Shown here one piece after another: positions 49,925 through 61,285 of a DNA stretch of 64,000 nucleotides. Every line of letters begins with the position of its first letter. The first letter of the stretch is position 1. The stretch comes from Macrotrachela quadricornifera. Lineage: Eukaryota; Rotifera; Eurotatoria; Philodinida; Philodinidae. The notes beneath the pieces are model-generated. The model saw only the letters and a list, made by a program, of their open reading frames with translations, was not told the origin of the DNA and did no database searches. Both the position numbers and the translations under genes were made by a program. The stretch spans positions 146,090 to 210,089 of the forward strand of contig JAJEKB010019224.1 of assembly GCA_022393335.1 (NCBI GenBank), written 5' to 3'.

Positions 49925-51300
49925 GAAATGAAGAATAATTTTTCAAATGATAATTGTTTAATCTTCTTTATCGCACGATTCGGGTTCGAATAGATTTTTA
50001 TCAGTACGCCACAGTGCTGTAGTTCATATATAATTAACGCTAAGCGCAAGTAAACCTTTGGATGAGGTACGACAACTAAGTTTTTACGATTGGTTTACGC
50101 ATAGATGCGAATGACATCATCCAAAGTTGTGTCCATTTGCTAGAACCTGTGAATATGATCTGAAAACAAGGATACCAATTTAACTAAGGAGCACATTTGT
50201 CTGTTGTGAATATTTTGCTACACTCTGTTATAGCTGTGCACGAACTTCAATCAGTTCCTCTAACTAAGGACATTATGAGTTGGTTGGGAATTTCAATTTA
50301 CAAAAGATTCAAAACGCTATAGTGCTATGAGGATAGAAGTACAGACTTGCTGATGATTAGCGTAAGAACCTCACACCTCTTTTAGTCCTTGCAATACTTC
50401 ACGCTCTCAGTTTTTTGCTTCTCTTCGAGTATCCCTCACCCTCACAATTTTTTCACACATTGATTTGTTTTTAAACAGATTAAATTTTTTGCAGAATCAG
50501 ATGCTCCATCATACGGGCACTAATAAAAACACCTTCAATTCACTTCGAGCTACTGCCACTCCGATGAAAACGAGGAAAATAACATTCGATAATAAATAAA
50601 ATTGATGAGGACATTCTTTGATATATCTGAAGTTTTCAAGTTAAAACATTTTTATTCATATTCTTGTATAATAAGGATACTTTTCATACTCAAAAGAACG
50701 CATAATAAAATGAAGAGTAGGAAGAGAGAAAAATAGGAAAACATATATGACTCATTTTACAGCTCATGTAAAACATTAGTTTTATGAATCAAATATGTAT
50801 AAAGATATTTTCTGATGTAGGGCAGAAGGATTTATTCAATACTAAGAAGAAACGTAATCCTGAATTGAACAAGTTTAGATATATAAAAGAACGTCTTCAA
50901 TAATTCTGATTGGTATTGTATGTCACTTGCCTCATTATGATCAGGATCAAGGCGTGTGGAAGCACCGTAAAGTGATCCTATCAAAATGATGTTCGATTCT
51001 TTTTACCAAGAATTTTTTAAAGAAAATGTATCGTTATAGATTTCATAAATGCAGAATGTTAAGCTTTCTCAATTTATACTATCTTCGAATCAAATAGCAG
51101 TTGGAATGGACAAAACTGTATGTCACTAATACTCTTTATCTAAAGGTATGTATCTGCCGTTAAGAAAAGAATTATTTAGTGAAGGAAATCACTTTTTACC
51201 TATGAGACAATCAGTGAACAATGGCAGATATTTCTACGATCCCATCACAGACGCAATTAGTGTCTATCATACCAGAGGAGTCTAATTTTCTAGCTATATA
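49925..51300. other. Intergenic, nothing supported
   Basis: No exon or clear repeat was noticed between the ADP-ribosyltransferase relic and the motif array. Confidence 0.4.
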
Positions 51301-51319
51301 TTTTAACAGTATGCTAGCC

Positions 51320-51567
51320 ATTGAGCGAAAGAAAAAACAGCGAAATTTTTTCAGCAAAAACAAAGGAGCGAAGAAAAACTCAGCGAAACTTTTTTTCGCG
51401 GGAAAGTTGTTTAGCGAGAATTATTTTAGCGATATGCAAGTTTTACGAAAATCAAATTCAGTGAAACACGCCATTAGCGAATGTAATCTTCAGCGAAAAA
51501 ATTTAATAGCGAAAATACTTCTGCGTAAATTGCGAAAAGCAAGATAGTGAAACATAAAATGGCGAAA
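51320..51567 (+). repeat. Array of degenerate AGCGAAA motifs, left arm
   Basis: At least fourteen occurrences of AGCGAAA or one-mismatch versions (CAGCGAAA, TAGCGAAT, CAGTGAAA, GGCGAAAG) in the same orientation, spaced about 12-20 bp, with unrelated AT-rich spacers. The 108-codon ORF across it simply translates the motif. The mirror array is at 53049-53226. Confidence 0.8.
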
Positions 51568-51639
51568 GTTTTGACTTCAAACTAAGTAAAGATTATGTTG
51601 GACTTTATTTAAGCAACAAATTTAGGTAAGTATGCTCTT

Positions 51640-52375
51640 CGCTGAAACCCATATCGCCGAAATAAAGATCGTCGAAATTCGATAATCTATATTTCGGCGA
51701 AGTATTCTTTCGGCGATGTTGTTATCAACAATGTGTTATTTCGGCGATGTCACTATCGATGATGCGCACATCGGCGATACTATTGATTGATGAATTTTAT
51801 TTTGATCGCAAAAACTAAAATTATTAACTCAGTCGAGTTAGGAGTCAAGTTAATAACCATATGAAGTTAGTAACTGAGTCAGATTAGCAACTAAGTTGAA
51901 ATATGTCAAGTAATAAGGTAAGTATGCTCTCCGTCAAAACTAGATGTATGACAGTTCTCGATTAGGGAACTGAACTGGTTCAAATAACCAGTTCTTGAAA
52001 AAACAACTGGTCTTTTCACTCAGTTTTCAAAAAAGGGACCAGTTCTAGAACTGGTGAACTGTCACACATCTAGTCGAAACTAATATCAATGATACTTTTT
52101 TCAATGTTTTTTTTGACCACCGTTGTTTAGATAGTCGAAGCTGTCAGCAATGCTTTTGAGACTATATGTAAATAGATTTCGATTTTATGATTGATATTTA
52201 GAAAGCAAGCGCAAGAGATGGTCGTCGATAATTAGATTGTTGAAGTAAATGTTGCTGGTAATAAACGATCGAAAAGTTCCGGCGATCTTTATTTCGACGA
52301 TCTTTTTTTCGATAATGTTCGTTTCGGCGATCTCACTTTTCGAAGATCTATCATTCGGCGAAGAGCATTACATTC
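51640..52375. repeat. Inner inverted repeat built from TTTCGGCGAT motifs
   Basis: The left side (51640-51780) has ATCGCCGAAATAAAGATCG, then several TTTCGGCGAT copies about 17 bp apart. The right side (52255-52375) has CGGCGATCTTTATTTCGACG and further copies, ending CGGCGAAGAGCATTAC. That ending mirrors TATGCTCTTCGCTGAAA at 51630. The whole looks like a foldback nested within the outer AGCGAAA arms. Confidence 0.65.
51925..52085. repeat. Central hairpin around AACTGGTTCAAATAACCAGTT
   Basis: ACTAGATGTATGACAGTTC at the left is mirrored by GAACTGTCACACATCTAGT at the right. Between them are several AACTGGT/ACCAGTT blocks. About 160 bp long and without coding capacity, it sits inside the TTTCGGCGAT repeat. 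Confidence 0.8.
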
Positions 52376-53048
52376 GCAAGTTTAAGATATATAGATATAA
52401 AATGATATGAAATTAAAAGTAGAAAAATTAAAGAGAAACATTTATGTAATTTTTTTTTCATTTTGAGCAACGAGTGCAGCTAATTCATCAACAAATTTGC
52501 CGAGGTCGATGAGGGGTGCGGGTGTGAGTAAGGGTGAGAGTGAGAGTGGGGGGTGAGAATGAGTGTCATTTATATCTATTTCTTTCTTTTATTCTGTACG
52601 GTATTTCCCTATCGTTTCTTTCGGTTTTTTTCGATTATCATTATATCGAGGGTTTTCCGAAGGAGAGATATTGACTTATAGGAATATTCCTCTCATGAGA
52701 AATCTTGGATATCAATAGCTGATGTGTTTTTTTTTAGTGCATGTGAAGTTTTCTTAGAAATAAACTGATAGTATATACACAAGTGAAAATACGGGTGATA
52801 AGAATATGATCTAACCGTAGGTGAAGACTATAACACCGGTGAATAAATATTATGTGTATAAGAATATGTATCAAGAAAAAAAAAAGAATAGAATAACAGA
52901 CCAGTACGTTAAAATACATACCAGAATACGAAAACAATAAAATATATTCATGAATCATTTGGTTTAACGGACGAGAGTTACGACCTGTACATAGCCAGTA
53001 CTCTGAATTACTGTTACTGATAAATAGTCGAAATTTACTCGAAAAAAA

Positions 53049-53226
53049 TTCGCTGAAACAACTCTCGCGATGTTGGTTTTCGCTACCTTGCACATTCGCT
53101 AATTTATTTTCGCTAATCTGTTTTTTCGCCGCTTTGTCTTTCGCGAATTTACTTTTCGCTTATATGAACTTTCGCTGAAATATGGTTTCGCCATTTTGTT
53201 TTTTGCTGATATTTTTTCGCTGAAAG
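53049..53226 (-). repeat. Array of degenerate AGCGAAA motifs, right arm (inverted)
   Basis: On the plus strand it reads TTTCGCT repeatedly (TTCGCTGAAA, TTTTCGCTA, TTCGCCG, TTTCGCGAA), about twelve copies in 180 bp. It is the mirror of 51320-51567, including the shared AAAATGGCGAAA and TTTCAGCGAAA phrases. Confidence 0.8.
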
Positions 53227-53239
53227 GACACCAAATCAT

Positions 53240-54283
53240 TTCAACACGCATTGTCTACTGTAAGTCATGAAACGTCATCTCGCCTACCGAAAGCAGACTT
53301 CAACGAAAAAGAAATGGTATATTTATTTGTCGTGTACATAAAGTGGTTTTTCCTAGATAAATACCATAAACTTTTTCGTTCTGTCGAGTGGTTAGGGAGA
53401 AATATAAAGGAATAAAACAAGCATAAATGCTATAGGTGCTCTGGAAATATGGTTGAAGGCAGACTGGCTTTTTTACCTGCTAAAGTTGAAAAAATGAGGT
53501 AATTTGAAAGAAGTGTGTGTAGAGCTAACGTGATGATCATTTCATCCTAACTAAAGGACTCTTCAGATGGTTTCGACGCAGTATCTAACTACAATAATCT
53601 AAATGATCACAGAGGAAATTAACCGTGTTAGCTGTAAGAAATAATGTGAAGATAGATTTATTGTTTTTTTAAAGATAAAGAACAAATTAAAAAACATGGA
53701 AATACGTGATAGAAGTGTGAAAATAAAGTTCATATTTGTCGTGTGGCTGGGTGAATGGGAGAAGAAATATGCAGGTGAAGTAGGCAGCGGATTCGAGTAA
53801 AACCAATGCCGATTAGCCTAGGAATATTTTCGAAATCTTCCATTGTTGTTCCAAGCACAACTCAAAGAACTCTATCCGATTATATGATAAGATTGACCGT
53901 CTCTAAGACGATTTATCCGAAAATATTCATTTAAAGTATCAAATCATAAAAGCCAGTTCCATTACAGCATATTCATGAGATATTCGTTCCGAAAATTTCT
54001 CAGAAAAAGTTGTGTTTTTCTAAATTGTACTATAAAGACTCTGATAAATCGCTATTTAGAGAATTCGTTCGTAGTCTTCTGTGCAAGAGATATGATAGAT
54101 TGTTTTTATTATCGACTTAAGAGGAAAATATCATAATTATTATTTCCCACAAGCGTTTCCAATTAAGCAGATTAAGAAAACTGTCTAGCTTTTGAAACAG
54201 TGTCTAATTGAACCTATATTTTTTAATAGGAGATATTTTAGAGTATATAACCATACCGTTATTGATTACGCTACATAGCAATG
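53240..54283. other. No gene seen
   Basis: About 1 kb between two foldback structures; no exon or repeat recognised. Confidence 0.4.
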
Positions 54284-56475
54284 CCTAGGAGCCAATGCAC
54301 GAAAGCTAAGACATATCGTGCTTAATCAATGTCTCAGATTTCAATGAAATTTTGCCAATATGTAGCTCTAAGTGAATTATGAAAACACTAAAAATTTCAA
54401 CTTCTGAAACCTTTCCTTTGTTGAGATATTCGATCAACAATACCGGCACCCTTACACGAAAAATGACTACAACTGATGCAGGCCATATACATTGTATATT
54501 TTGCCATTCATCAACAGCAGGATTTTTTGAGCTGAAACTTTGTAGGTATATACTACCATAAGCACCCTACACGTTAGTACACTCAAAGCCAATATTAGTC
54601 ATATTAGACAGTAAAGAGAGATTTCATAGATTATGGGCGTCCTCTTACCCTGTCACTAGGCTTTTTACCGCTTATGAGCTCCCGCTTTGGAACTATGTAC
54701 TAATACTATTACCTATTAACAACAGCTTTCAAAACCTTGATCTTTTGATTTTGGTCCGGGCAAAAACCTATTGGAATACATATGTGAGCTATTCTGTGTG
54801 TGTTATGAACTACTCGCATGAAAGATACTCCATCGACGACTGCCAAATTGGTTACTTCTTTTTTGTATACCATAAAGAGGCAACGGTTTAACGAATTTCT
54901 GCGCAAACTGCTCAAAAAAACTTGTCAGCACAGTCCTTTTGGGACGAAAATGTGAAACTCATATACTTTCAGAAGAAATATACGAAACAACCATCGGTTC
55001 TTCTTTGCTGCTAAGCAAAACATGTAGTGATCTTGATTGCTCTTTTCTTTCGTCACCCCACTATCTAGGAAAACGTATGTAAAGATCTTCATTTTATTTA
55101 TCTTCCCTGTTCGTCCCCCCTCATCAATTTCAAAGCACACGCCATGCTCTTTGACTTTGGCTGTTAGGGTCTGTAACAGAGATGTGTCTTGAGGGAGGGA
55201 TACTTGTAGGGAGGGATACTTGTAGGGAGGGATACTTGTAGGGAGGGGTGTCTCCAAGGGGGAGCCCTAAAAGCCTCAATTAAAACTTATACTCGCTATT
55301 TTCTTCGAAAAAATATCTGGGTTTCACAAAAATATTGTACTATTCTCAAGATATTTAAATTTTTCTAAGAGCATCATTACAAAAAAACTAGCATGATAGG
55401 TGATATATACTAATTGGTTGAAATATTTCTAAAACAATCCTATCGCTTGTAATAAATTGTACCTAGTGTAAATCATTACACCAAACCTCTATTGATTTTG
55501 ACAAAAAAGTGCTTTGAAAATGACAAAAAAACTTTTTCGAAAATATTCCTGTGGAGGATACAGGGATTTCACTCAATCTGAAAATCTTCGTACCCCCTAC
55601 AGGGATTTTTCAAAAAAAATTCTTGCCATTTTCAAAGCACTTTTTTGTCAAAATCAATAGAGGTTAGTGTAATGATTTACACTAGATACAATTCATTACA
55701 AGTGATAGGATTGTTTTAGAAATATTTCAAACAATTCGTTTATATCACCTATTATGCTACTTATTGTGTAATGATGCTTCTAGAAAAAAATAAATATCTT
55801 GAGAACGGTACCATATTTTTTTGAACGGTTTGTGTGAAAAATCATCAGATAATTGCCTCTATGTGGCATTTACAAAAAAGTAGTCATATTGGGAACTATT
55901 GGATGAAATAGCTTTCATGCGAGCCGATCACAACACATGCAAAATTGCTGGCATATGTATTTGAATAGGTTTTTGTTCGGGCCACAATCAAAAGGCCAAG
56001 GTTTGAAAGCAGTTCCTAATAGGTAAATCGTAATAGTACTTAATTCCAAAGCGGAAGCTCATAAGTAACGCATAGACGATAAAAAGCCTGATCATAAGAT
56101 ATAGAGAATATCTACAACCTATGAAATCTCGCTATATTGTCTAATATGACCAATATTAGTTTTGAGTATACGAATATGTAGGGTACTTATGGTAGTATAA
56201 AACTACAAAATTTCAGCTCGAAAGATCCTGCTGTTGATGAGTGGCAAAATATACAATGTATATGGCCTGCATCAATTGTAGTCGTTTTTCGTATAACGGT
56301 GCCGCTATTGTTGATCGAATATCTCAACAAAGGAAAGGTTTCAGAAGTTGAAGTTTTTATTGTTTTCATAACTCATTTAGAGCCACATACTGGGAGAATT
56401 TCATTGAAATCTGACACATTGATTGAGCAGACGTTCTAATAAACGTATCATCGCTTTCTGCGTTGGCTCCTAGGA
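54284..56475. mobile_element. Large foldback element, about 2.2 kb
   Basis: Begins CCTAGGAGCCAATGCACGAA and ends with the complement (GCGTTGGCTCCTAGG). Arms of about 0.9 kb match in inverted orientation all the way to a centre near 55590. For example, the 60-codon ORFs at 54379-54561 (+) and 56187-56369 (-) are mirror copies differing at about a fifth of residues. The left arm holds an extra block of about 400 bp at 54921-55328 that the right arm lacks. No transposase recognised. Confidence 0.9.
54921..55328 (-). other. Insertion in one foldback arm carrying an ORF and a 16-bp tandem repeat
   Basis: This block has no counterpart in the right arm. Its minus strand has an ORF (54925-55257) whose middle reads TAKVKEHGVCFEIDEGGRTG and SNQDHYMFCLAAKKN, plausible as a fragment of a real protein. 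Its start comes from three exact 16-bp units (GGGAGGGATACTTGTA, 55193-55240). The origin is unknown; it may be a captured gene piece. Confidence 0.45.
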
Positions 56476-56742
56476 AATTCGCTTACATGAAAATGTCACA
56501 AAAGTGATTATATGAGCGCCAGCACTTGTTGATTGAACGTCACTTCACCTGTCTATTGACTTTATGTTTTTCTTCTTGAAAGTTGGAAAAAAGTTGCTGA
56601 TAACAGCCACCTAAGGGCGCCATCCTCCGTCTTTTCATCAAATATTTGCTATACAAGTGAAGACCGCTATTCAAATATGCTGTGTGGAAGAACATTGTCT
56701 TTCTGGGAAAGAGGAATAAAAGCATGTGCGTCAATCAACCTT

Positions 56743-56760
56743 TCTCTCTCTCTCTCTCTC
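56743..56760. repeat. (CT)9 microsatellite
   Basis: Uninterrupted CT dinucleotides. Confidence 0.9.
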
Positions 56761-57826
56761 TTTTTGCTAAAGAATCTTTTGACATAAAAGGTATACTGTA
56801 TCATTTTCAAAAAAATAAAATAAGGATTCATGATTTTGTTTTCGAGGCTTTTTGAATACACAAAATAGTCCGTGTAGATTTATTGAGTGATTCGTGATCT
56901 AACAGTATAAGAAAGAAACTTTTGGAATGTTCATTCATCTTTATTATGCGAAACTTTGTGAAGAGCGCATAAGAGCACCCAAATCACGAGAGAAGGTCTC
57001 CAACTGATACATGCCGTTTTGTTGATATTTGTCCCATATATAGGGTACAATGAGATTAGAACAAGCTTAAAAAGATAGCGTTCCATAGGCCTTCACTCTA
57101 AAAAAAATGGGTACTTTGCCGATCCTTAAAAGTTCGTTGTTTTTTTACCGAAACCATTTTTAGTTCAGTAGATCGAAAACTGTTTGGCAGTTTTCGTTCA
57201 GAACGTATTTAAGTTCAGCAGATTTCACAAGGCTTTGCAGTTCCTGAACGAAACTTTTTGCAAGTTCCGTACGATGGTTAGTGGTTCTGTACTTCAACTA
57301 CACTGTAAAAAATAACAGTATAATACAAAACTCTTGTCTTTTCTTCAACATTGCATAAACCTTGCAGGGGTTTATAGACTTCACATTTACGAAAAAACCG
57401 TTGATGTGATCATGGGTCTTTGAAGTGGACCATTCATGGGACTGTAAAGGGTTTTTGTTCGTCATATCTTTAGGTCAGTGTTCGTTCAGCTACGATAGAG
57501 GGTAGAATGCTCTACGACTGCGCGCAAATCGTTTTTGCAAATACGATCGAGGGAATAATGGCACACGAATCTATCAGAAGGGTTTTTCAAAATAAGGTAG
57601 GATAGCAATGATCTACGATTCCAACGAAATTGCTTTTTCAAATACGATCGAAGTTATATCAATTCACAGCTTCATCAAAAAGGGTTTTTTGTAAATATGA
57701 TTCAAAGAACAATAGTATACGGCTCCATCAAAAGAGTTTTTTCAAATACGACCGAATGCAGTGCAAAACACGGTTCCATCAAAAGGATTTTTGCAAATAC
57801 GATTGAGGGTACTCTGAAAAAAAATA

Positions 57827-57975
57827 GGAGTTTGACAGAGCGGTATCAAGTAGCAGAACCTTTTTACGGGTTTCGTAGTTTATGCACAACTCCAAAACAG
57901 ATTTTGCATCAGCTACGGAACCTTAAGAGTAGTTCTGCTACTTGATACTCTTTTGTCAAACTCCTCTATTTTTTG
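57827..57975. repeat. Hairpin element inside the 52-bp repeat
   Basis: AGGAGTTTGACAGAGCGGTA with TCAAGTAGCAGAAC is mirrored by GTTCTGCTACTTGATACTC and TTTGTCAAACTCCT. Near-perfect arms of about 35 bp flank a loop of about 75 bp. Confidence 0.8.
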
Positions 57976-58029
57976 TGAAACACGATCTGAAAGAGCGTGT
58001 TGAAGTGTTTAAGGGTAGAAATTTGGACT

Positions 58030-58050
58030 CCCCCCCCCCCCCCCCCCCCC
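58030..58050. repeat. Poly-C tract of 21 bases
   Basis: The longest G/C homopolymer in the window. Its exact length is prone to sequencing error. Confidence 0.85.
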
Positions 58051-58935
58051 TCGTGACCGACACAGTCGATGACCTTTGTCAAAGACCTTAAGTAATGAAC
58101 AAAATTAGCGTCACCATTAGAGACAGCGGCTGACTTTACAGTAACTCTTACTATTCTAGTATAGACTGTAATCTATGAAGGTCTAAAGACCATCATAGAT
58201 ACTTCTTTGGGCAAACTCTGGATATCTGGTATACAATGTACACAGTTTCATCGTGTTTCACATTTTTAATCCCACAGGGATTGCGCTGAAAGCTTTTTCA
58301 TAGTAGTGCAATCCACGATTCCAAGAAAAGGATTTTTTGTAAATACGATTCGGCATTCAATGGTAAACGGCTGCATCAGAATGGTTTTTTTCAAATCTGA
58401 TTTTCCTTCTGACTCGGTCATAGAAAAATACGATTAAAATTGGTCAATATCTTTCAGTGAGATGCACAAAACGGAAGATTATTCTTCTTTTTCTTTAGTA
58501 TTGCTTTCAATTCTCGGATCTTTTTTGTATGATTTGATGAAACAATCGTTGATCGAGCTTTATTCTTACTACCTTGAAAATATATATTGAATAATAACAT
58601 CTAAAAGCATATAACGTTCACTATTGTATTGAATAACATCTTTTTCACGGTAATTAATATATAAAAAACATTTGTTTGACATCAATATTTTTAAAAGTCC
58701 GCTATTTGATAATCTTAACTAACTTGTGATAACGATCACTGTGCTAGGTCGAGCAGCGTTCATAAAATATAACATACAACATACACATTTATCTATTGTA
58801 ACATACTCATATTTTTCTCTCAGCTCAATAAGGATTAGAATTTCTCAACAATAATTTACATTTGTATATACAGCAAAATATGCCGTTATATTTCAGACTA
58901 TGCCCGTATCAACAATGCTGATCATGAATGCAGGG

Positions 58936-59800
58936 TGGCCAAAAAGTTAGTTTACCAAACTAAAAATTGAATATGTCCCTTACAGCTCGAGCAAAGAAGC
59001 TGGTTTTTTTTATTGATGGTAGAAGCATGTATGGGCTTTATACCCATAAAGACATGTGTAGGGAGACTCTTTATTAAATATCACTATTGGTCTTAACAAA
59101 AAAAAATTTTACATTTTTATAGATAGAAAAAAAAGTCACTTTACTGGAAAGATTGAGTATATCCACTACGGCTAAAGCTAACGAGTTGATTCTTTTATCG
59201 ATGATAGAGGCATGTTCAAGCTTCATATTCATGAAGAAATGGCTAAACAGGTCCTTTGTTAAGTATATTGTTTTCTGTCCTATCTGTGAAAAAGTAAAAT
59301 CATTTTGTTGAGGTCATTAGTGATATTTTACAAAGACTCTTTATAATCGTGTCCGTATGGATTTAAAGTGTGAATATGCTTCTATTATTGGTAAAAGAAT
59401 CAGCCTGTTTACTCAAGTTGTAGTGAAGATATTTAATTTTTTCTGAGTTTCGTGACTTTTGAGCCTTATATAAGGTGACTCAAAAGGCAGTTTACCAAAA
59501 TAAAAATTGAATATCTCCATTACTGCTTGAACAAATGGTCTAATTTGTTTTACCAATGATAAAAACATATTCAAGCTTCATATCTATAAGGACATGCCTA
59601 TAGACACTCTCTATTAAGTATATTGCTTTTTTTCTATCTGTACAAAAGCAAATTTTTATTTTGTTAAGACCAATAGTGACACTTAATAAAGAGTCTCCCT
59701 ACACATATCTTTATGGGTGTAAAGTCCATACATGCCTCTACCATTAATAAATAAAAAACCAGCTTCTTTGCTCGAGCTGTAAGCGAGATATTCAAGGCGG
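58936..59800. repeat. Stacked foldback units of one family
   Basis: The unit running from AAAAATTGAATAT through GCTCGAGCAAAGAAGCTG, CCCATAAAGACATGTGTAGG and GAGACTCTTTATTAA occurs five times. Forward copies lie at about 58955-59100, 59145-59290 and 59475-59650; inverted copies lie at about 59310-59440 and 59655-59800. The outermost pair is the most similar. No working ORF; translations in both arms are shadows of the repeat. Confidence 0.75.
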
Positions 59801-59959
59801 AAAAAGCAGAATTTTTGATTGCCGAGATTGCCAAAGATTGCTTGATTGCAATCAGCTTTTCCTTCCTTGTATTTGACTTTGTGTACGGTATACTGGTACT
59901 CCATATATGTACTTGTAAGGTTTTTTGAAATAAAGTCACAATTATGACACACTCTTTTG

Positions 59960-61285
59960 TTTACACTATAACATTACTGACTAACAATATTTCAATAATG
60001 CTGTTTACTTATTGTTCGAAAAATATTTCCAAGAATAATTGCTACTAACATATAGCGCACTAGCGCTTATTTCAGTCGATTTAGCACAAATACAAAAGGT
60101 GATATGACTAAAATTCACGAACGAAAAGTAGACTCTAGGATCGAATAAAAATAAATAATAAAAAGAAGATTTTGACTTTACAATTCTAATCAAAGAAGAT
60201 AAAGTATATTCAAGATATGGTTATCGTAGTGAATTTAGTGATCATTAGAATCCATGTTTTCTTCCTTATTTTGAGGGCATAGGGAATTCGATGGATTTCA
60301 ATGCACTTCAGTAAGTTATAATAAACTTGGATAAATTTTCATAAGTTTTAGTAAACTCTAATAACCATGGATCTAATAAGATCTATCTTTTTCTTTTTAG
60401 TTAAAACGATTCACCAAAATTCAGAATTTGAGTGTTCTTATCAAAATCCTTCATCTCATCGTATGATTTTGGAACATTCTCTTATTTAGTTCATTTAATT
60501 CTTGATAAATCATTTCTTATACATAATTCTCCTAATCATTGTCGTAATGATAAAATCATTTATTATTTTCTTATTCGGTACAAAATGATAATAAGTTGTT
60601 ATTACTAATAATTATTGTTTTTCTTTTTTGTCCTTGTTTATTAACACATACCATTCAAAGATATTGGTTATCTAAATATTAATTCATGTTAATTAGTAAA
60701 ACATTTCTATGACGAATATACGCAAGTATTATGGACTTTGTATAATTAGAAAATCGTTCGGTAATGAACGGCATGATATTTCTACATATATAAAAATAGT
60801 GACAAAATTTATCCAACTTCAAAATATAATTAGTGAAATGTTCGATATATTTGAATGTATAATTCAAGTTGATAAATTATACGGGATGTTACAATCAGTT
60901 TTATGTTAAATTTACGCACGAATCGTATTTTTTATTGGAGAATGTATTTTATTATAAACAAGACAATTTCAGTATATATATGTTTTAGTTTGTTTGCCAT
61001 GAGAAATAACAACAGTTGATACAAAGTCTAAGCTTCTCACAATTTATAAAATAAAGATTCTTGATAAAATATTAAAAACAATTGAATTTTATTATTTTTT
61101 CTGTAAAAATAAAGATAAAAGATAAAGTTTATATATTCATGACGAAAATACAATACATAAAAAAACAAATGTTTTATATTAGAAATATTAAATAGTATGA
61201 ATCCCATCTATATACAACTAACATTAATATTCTAAATGATTAAACTATTAGTAAAATTACCAATTAGAAAAAAACGGACAAATAT
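59960..61285. other. Intergenic, nothing supported
   Basis: AT-rich DNA without exons or repeats that I can see. It is the 3' side of the minus-strand EGF gene. Confidence 0.45.

Larger units (their letters stand above)
57520..58410 (+). repeat. Diverged tandem repeat of about 52 bp
   Basis: Units contain TTTTTTCAAATACGATCGA, then a variable stretch, then CGGTTCCATCAAAAGGG. Copies start near 57531, 57583, 57631, 57684, 57736 and 57790, and two more follow at about 58330-58410. Between these groups lie a hairpin (57827-57975) and the poly-C tract. Copies differ at 15-30 percent of positions. Confidence 0.7.

Noticed and set aside
51221..51547. 108-codon ORF
   Set aside because: Most of it translates the AGCGAAA motif array; the array in the other arm is not open in the same way.
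52505..52560. G-rich GTGAG/GGGTG stretch considered as telomere-like repeat
   Set aside because: The units are irregular and do not form tandem TGTGGG, the repeat reported for bdelloid telomeres; there is no array.
54379..54561. 60-codon ORF as an independent gene, with its twin at 56187-56369
   Set aside because: Both are mirror parts of one foldback; kept only as a finding pending a selection test.
59664..59952. Overlapping 89- and 91-codon minus-strand ORFs
   Set aside because: They lie in an arm of the stacked foldback and appear in two frames at once.
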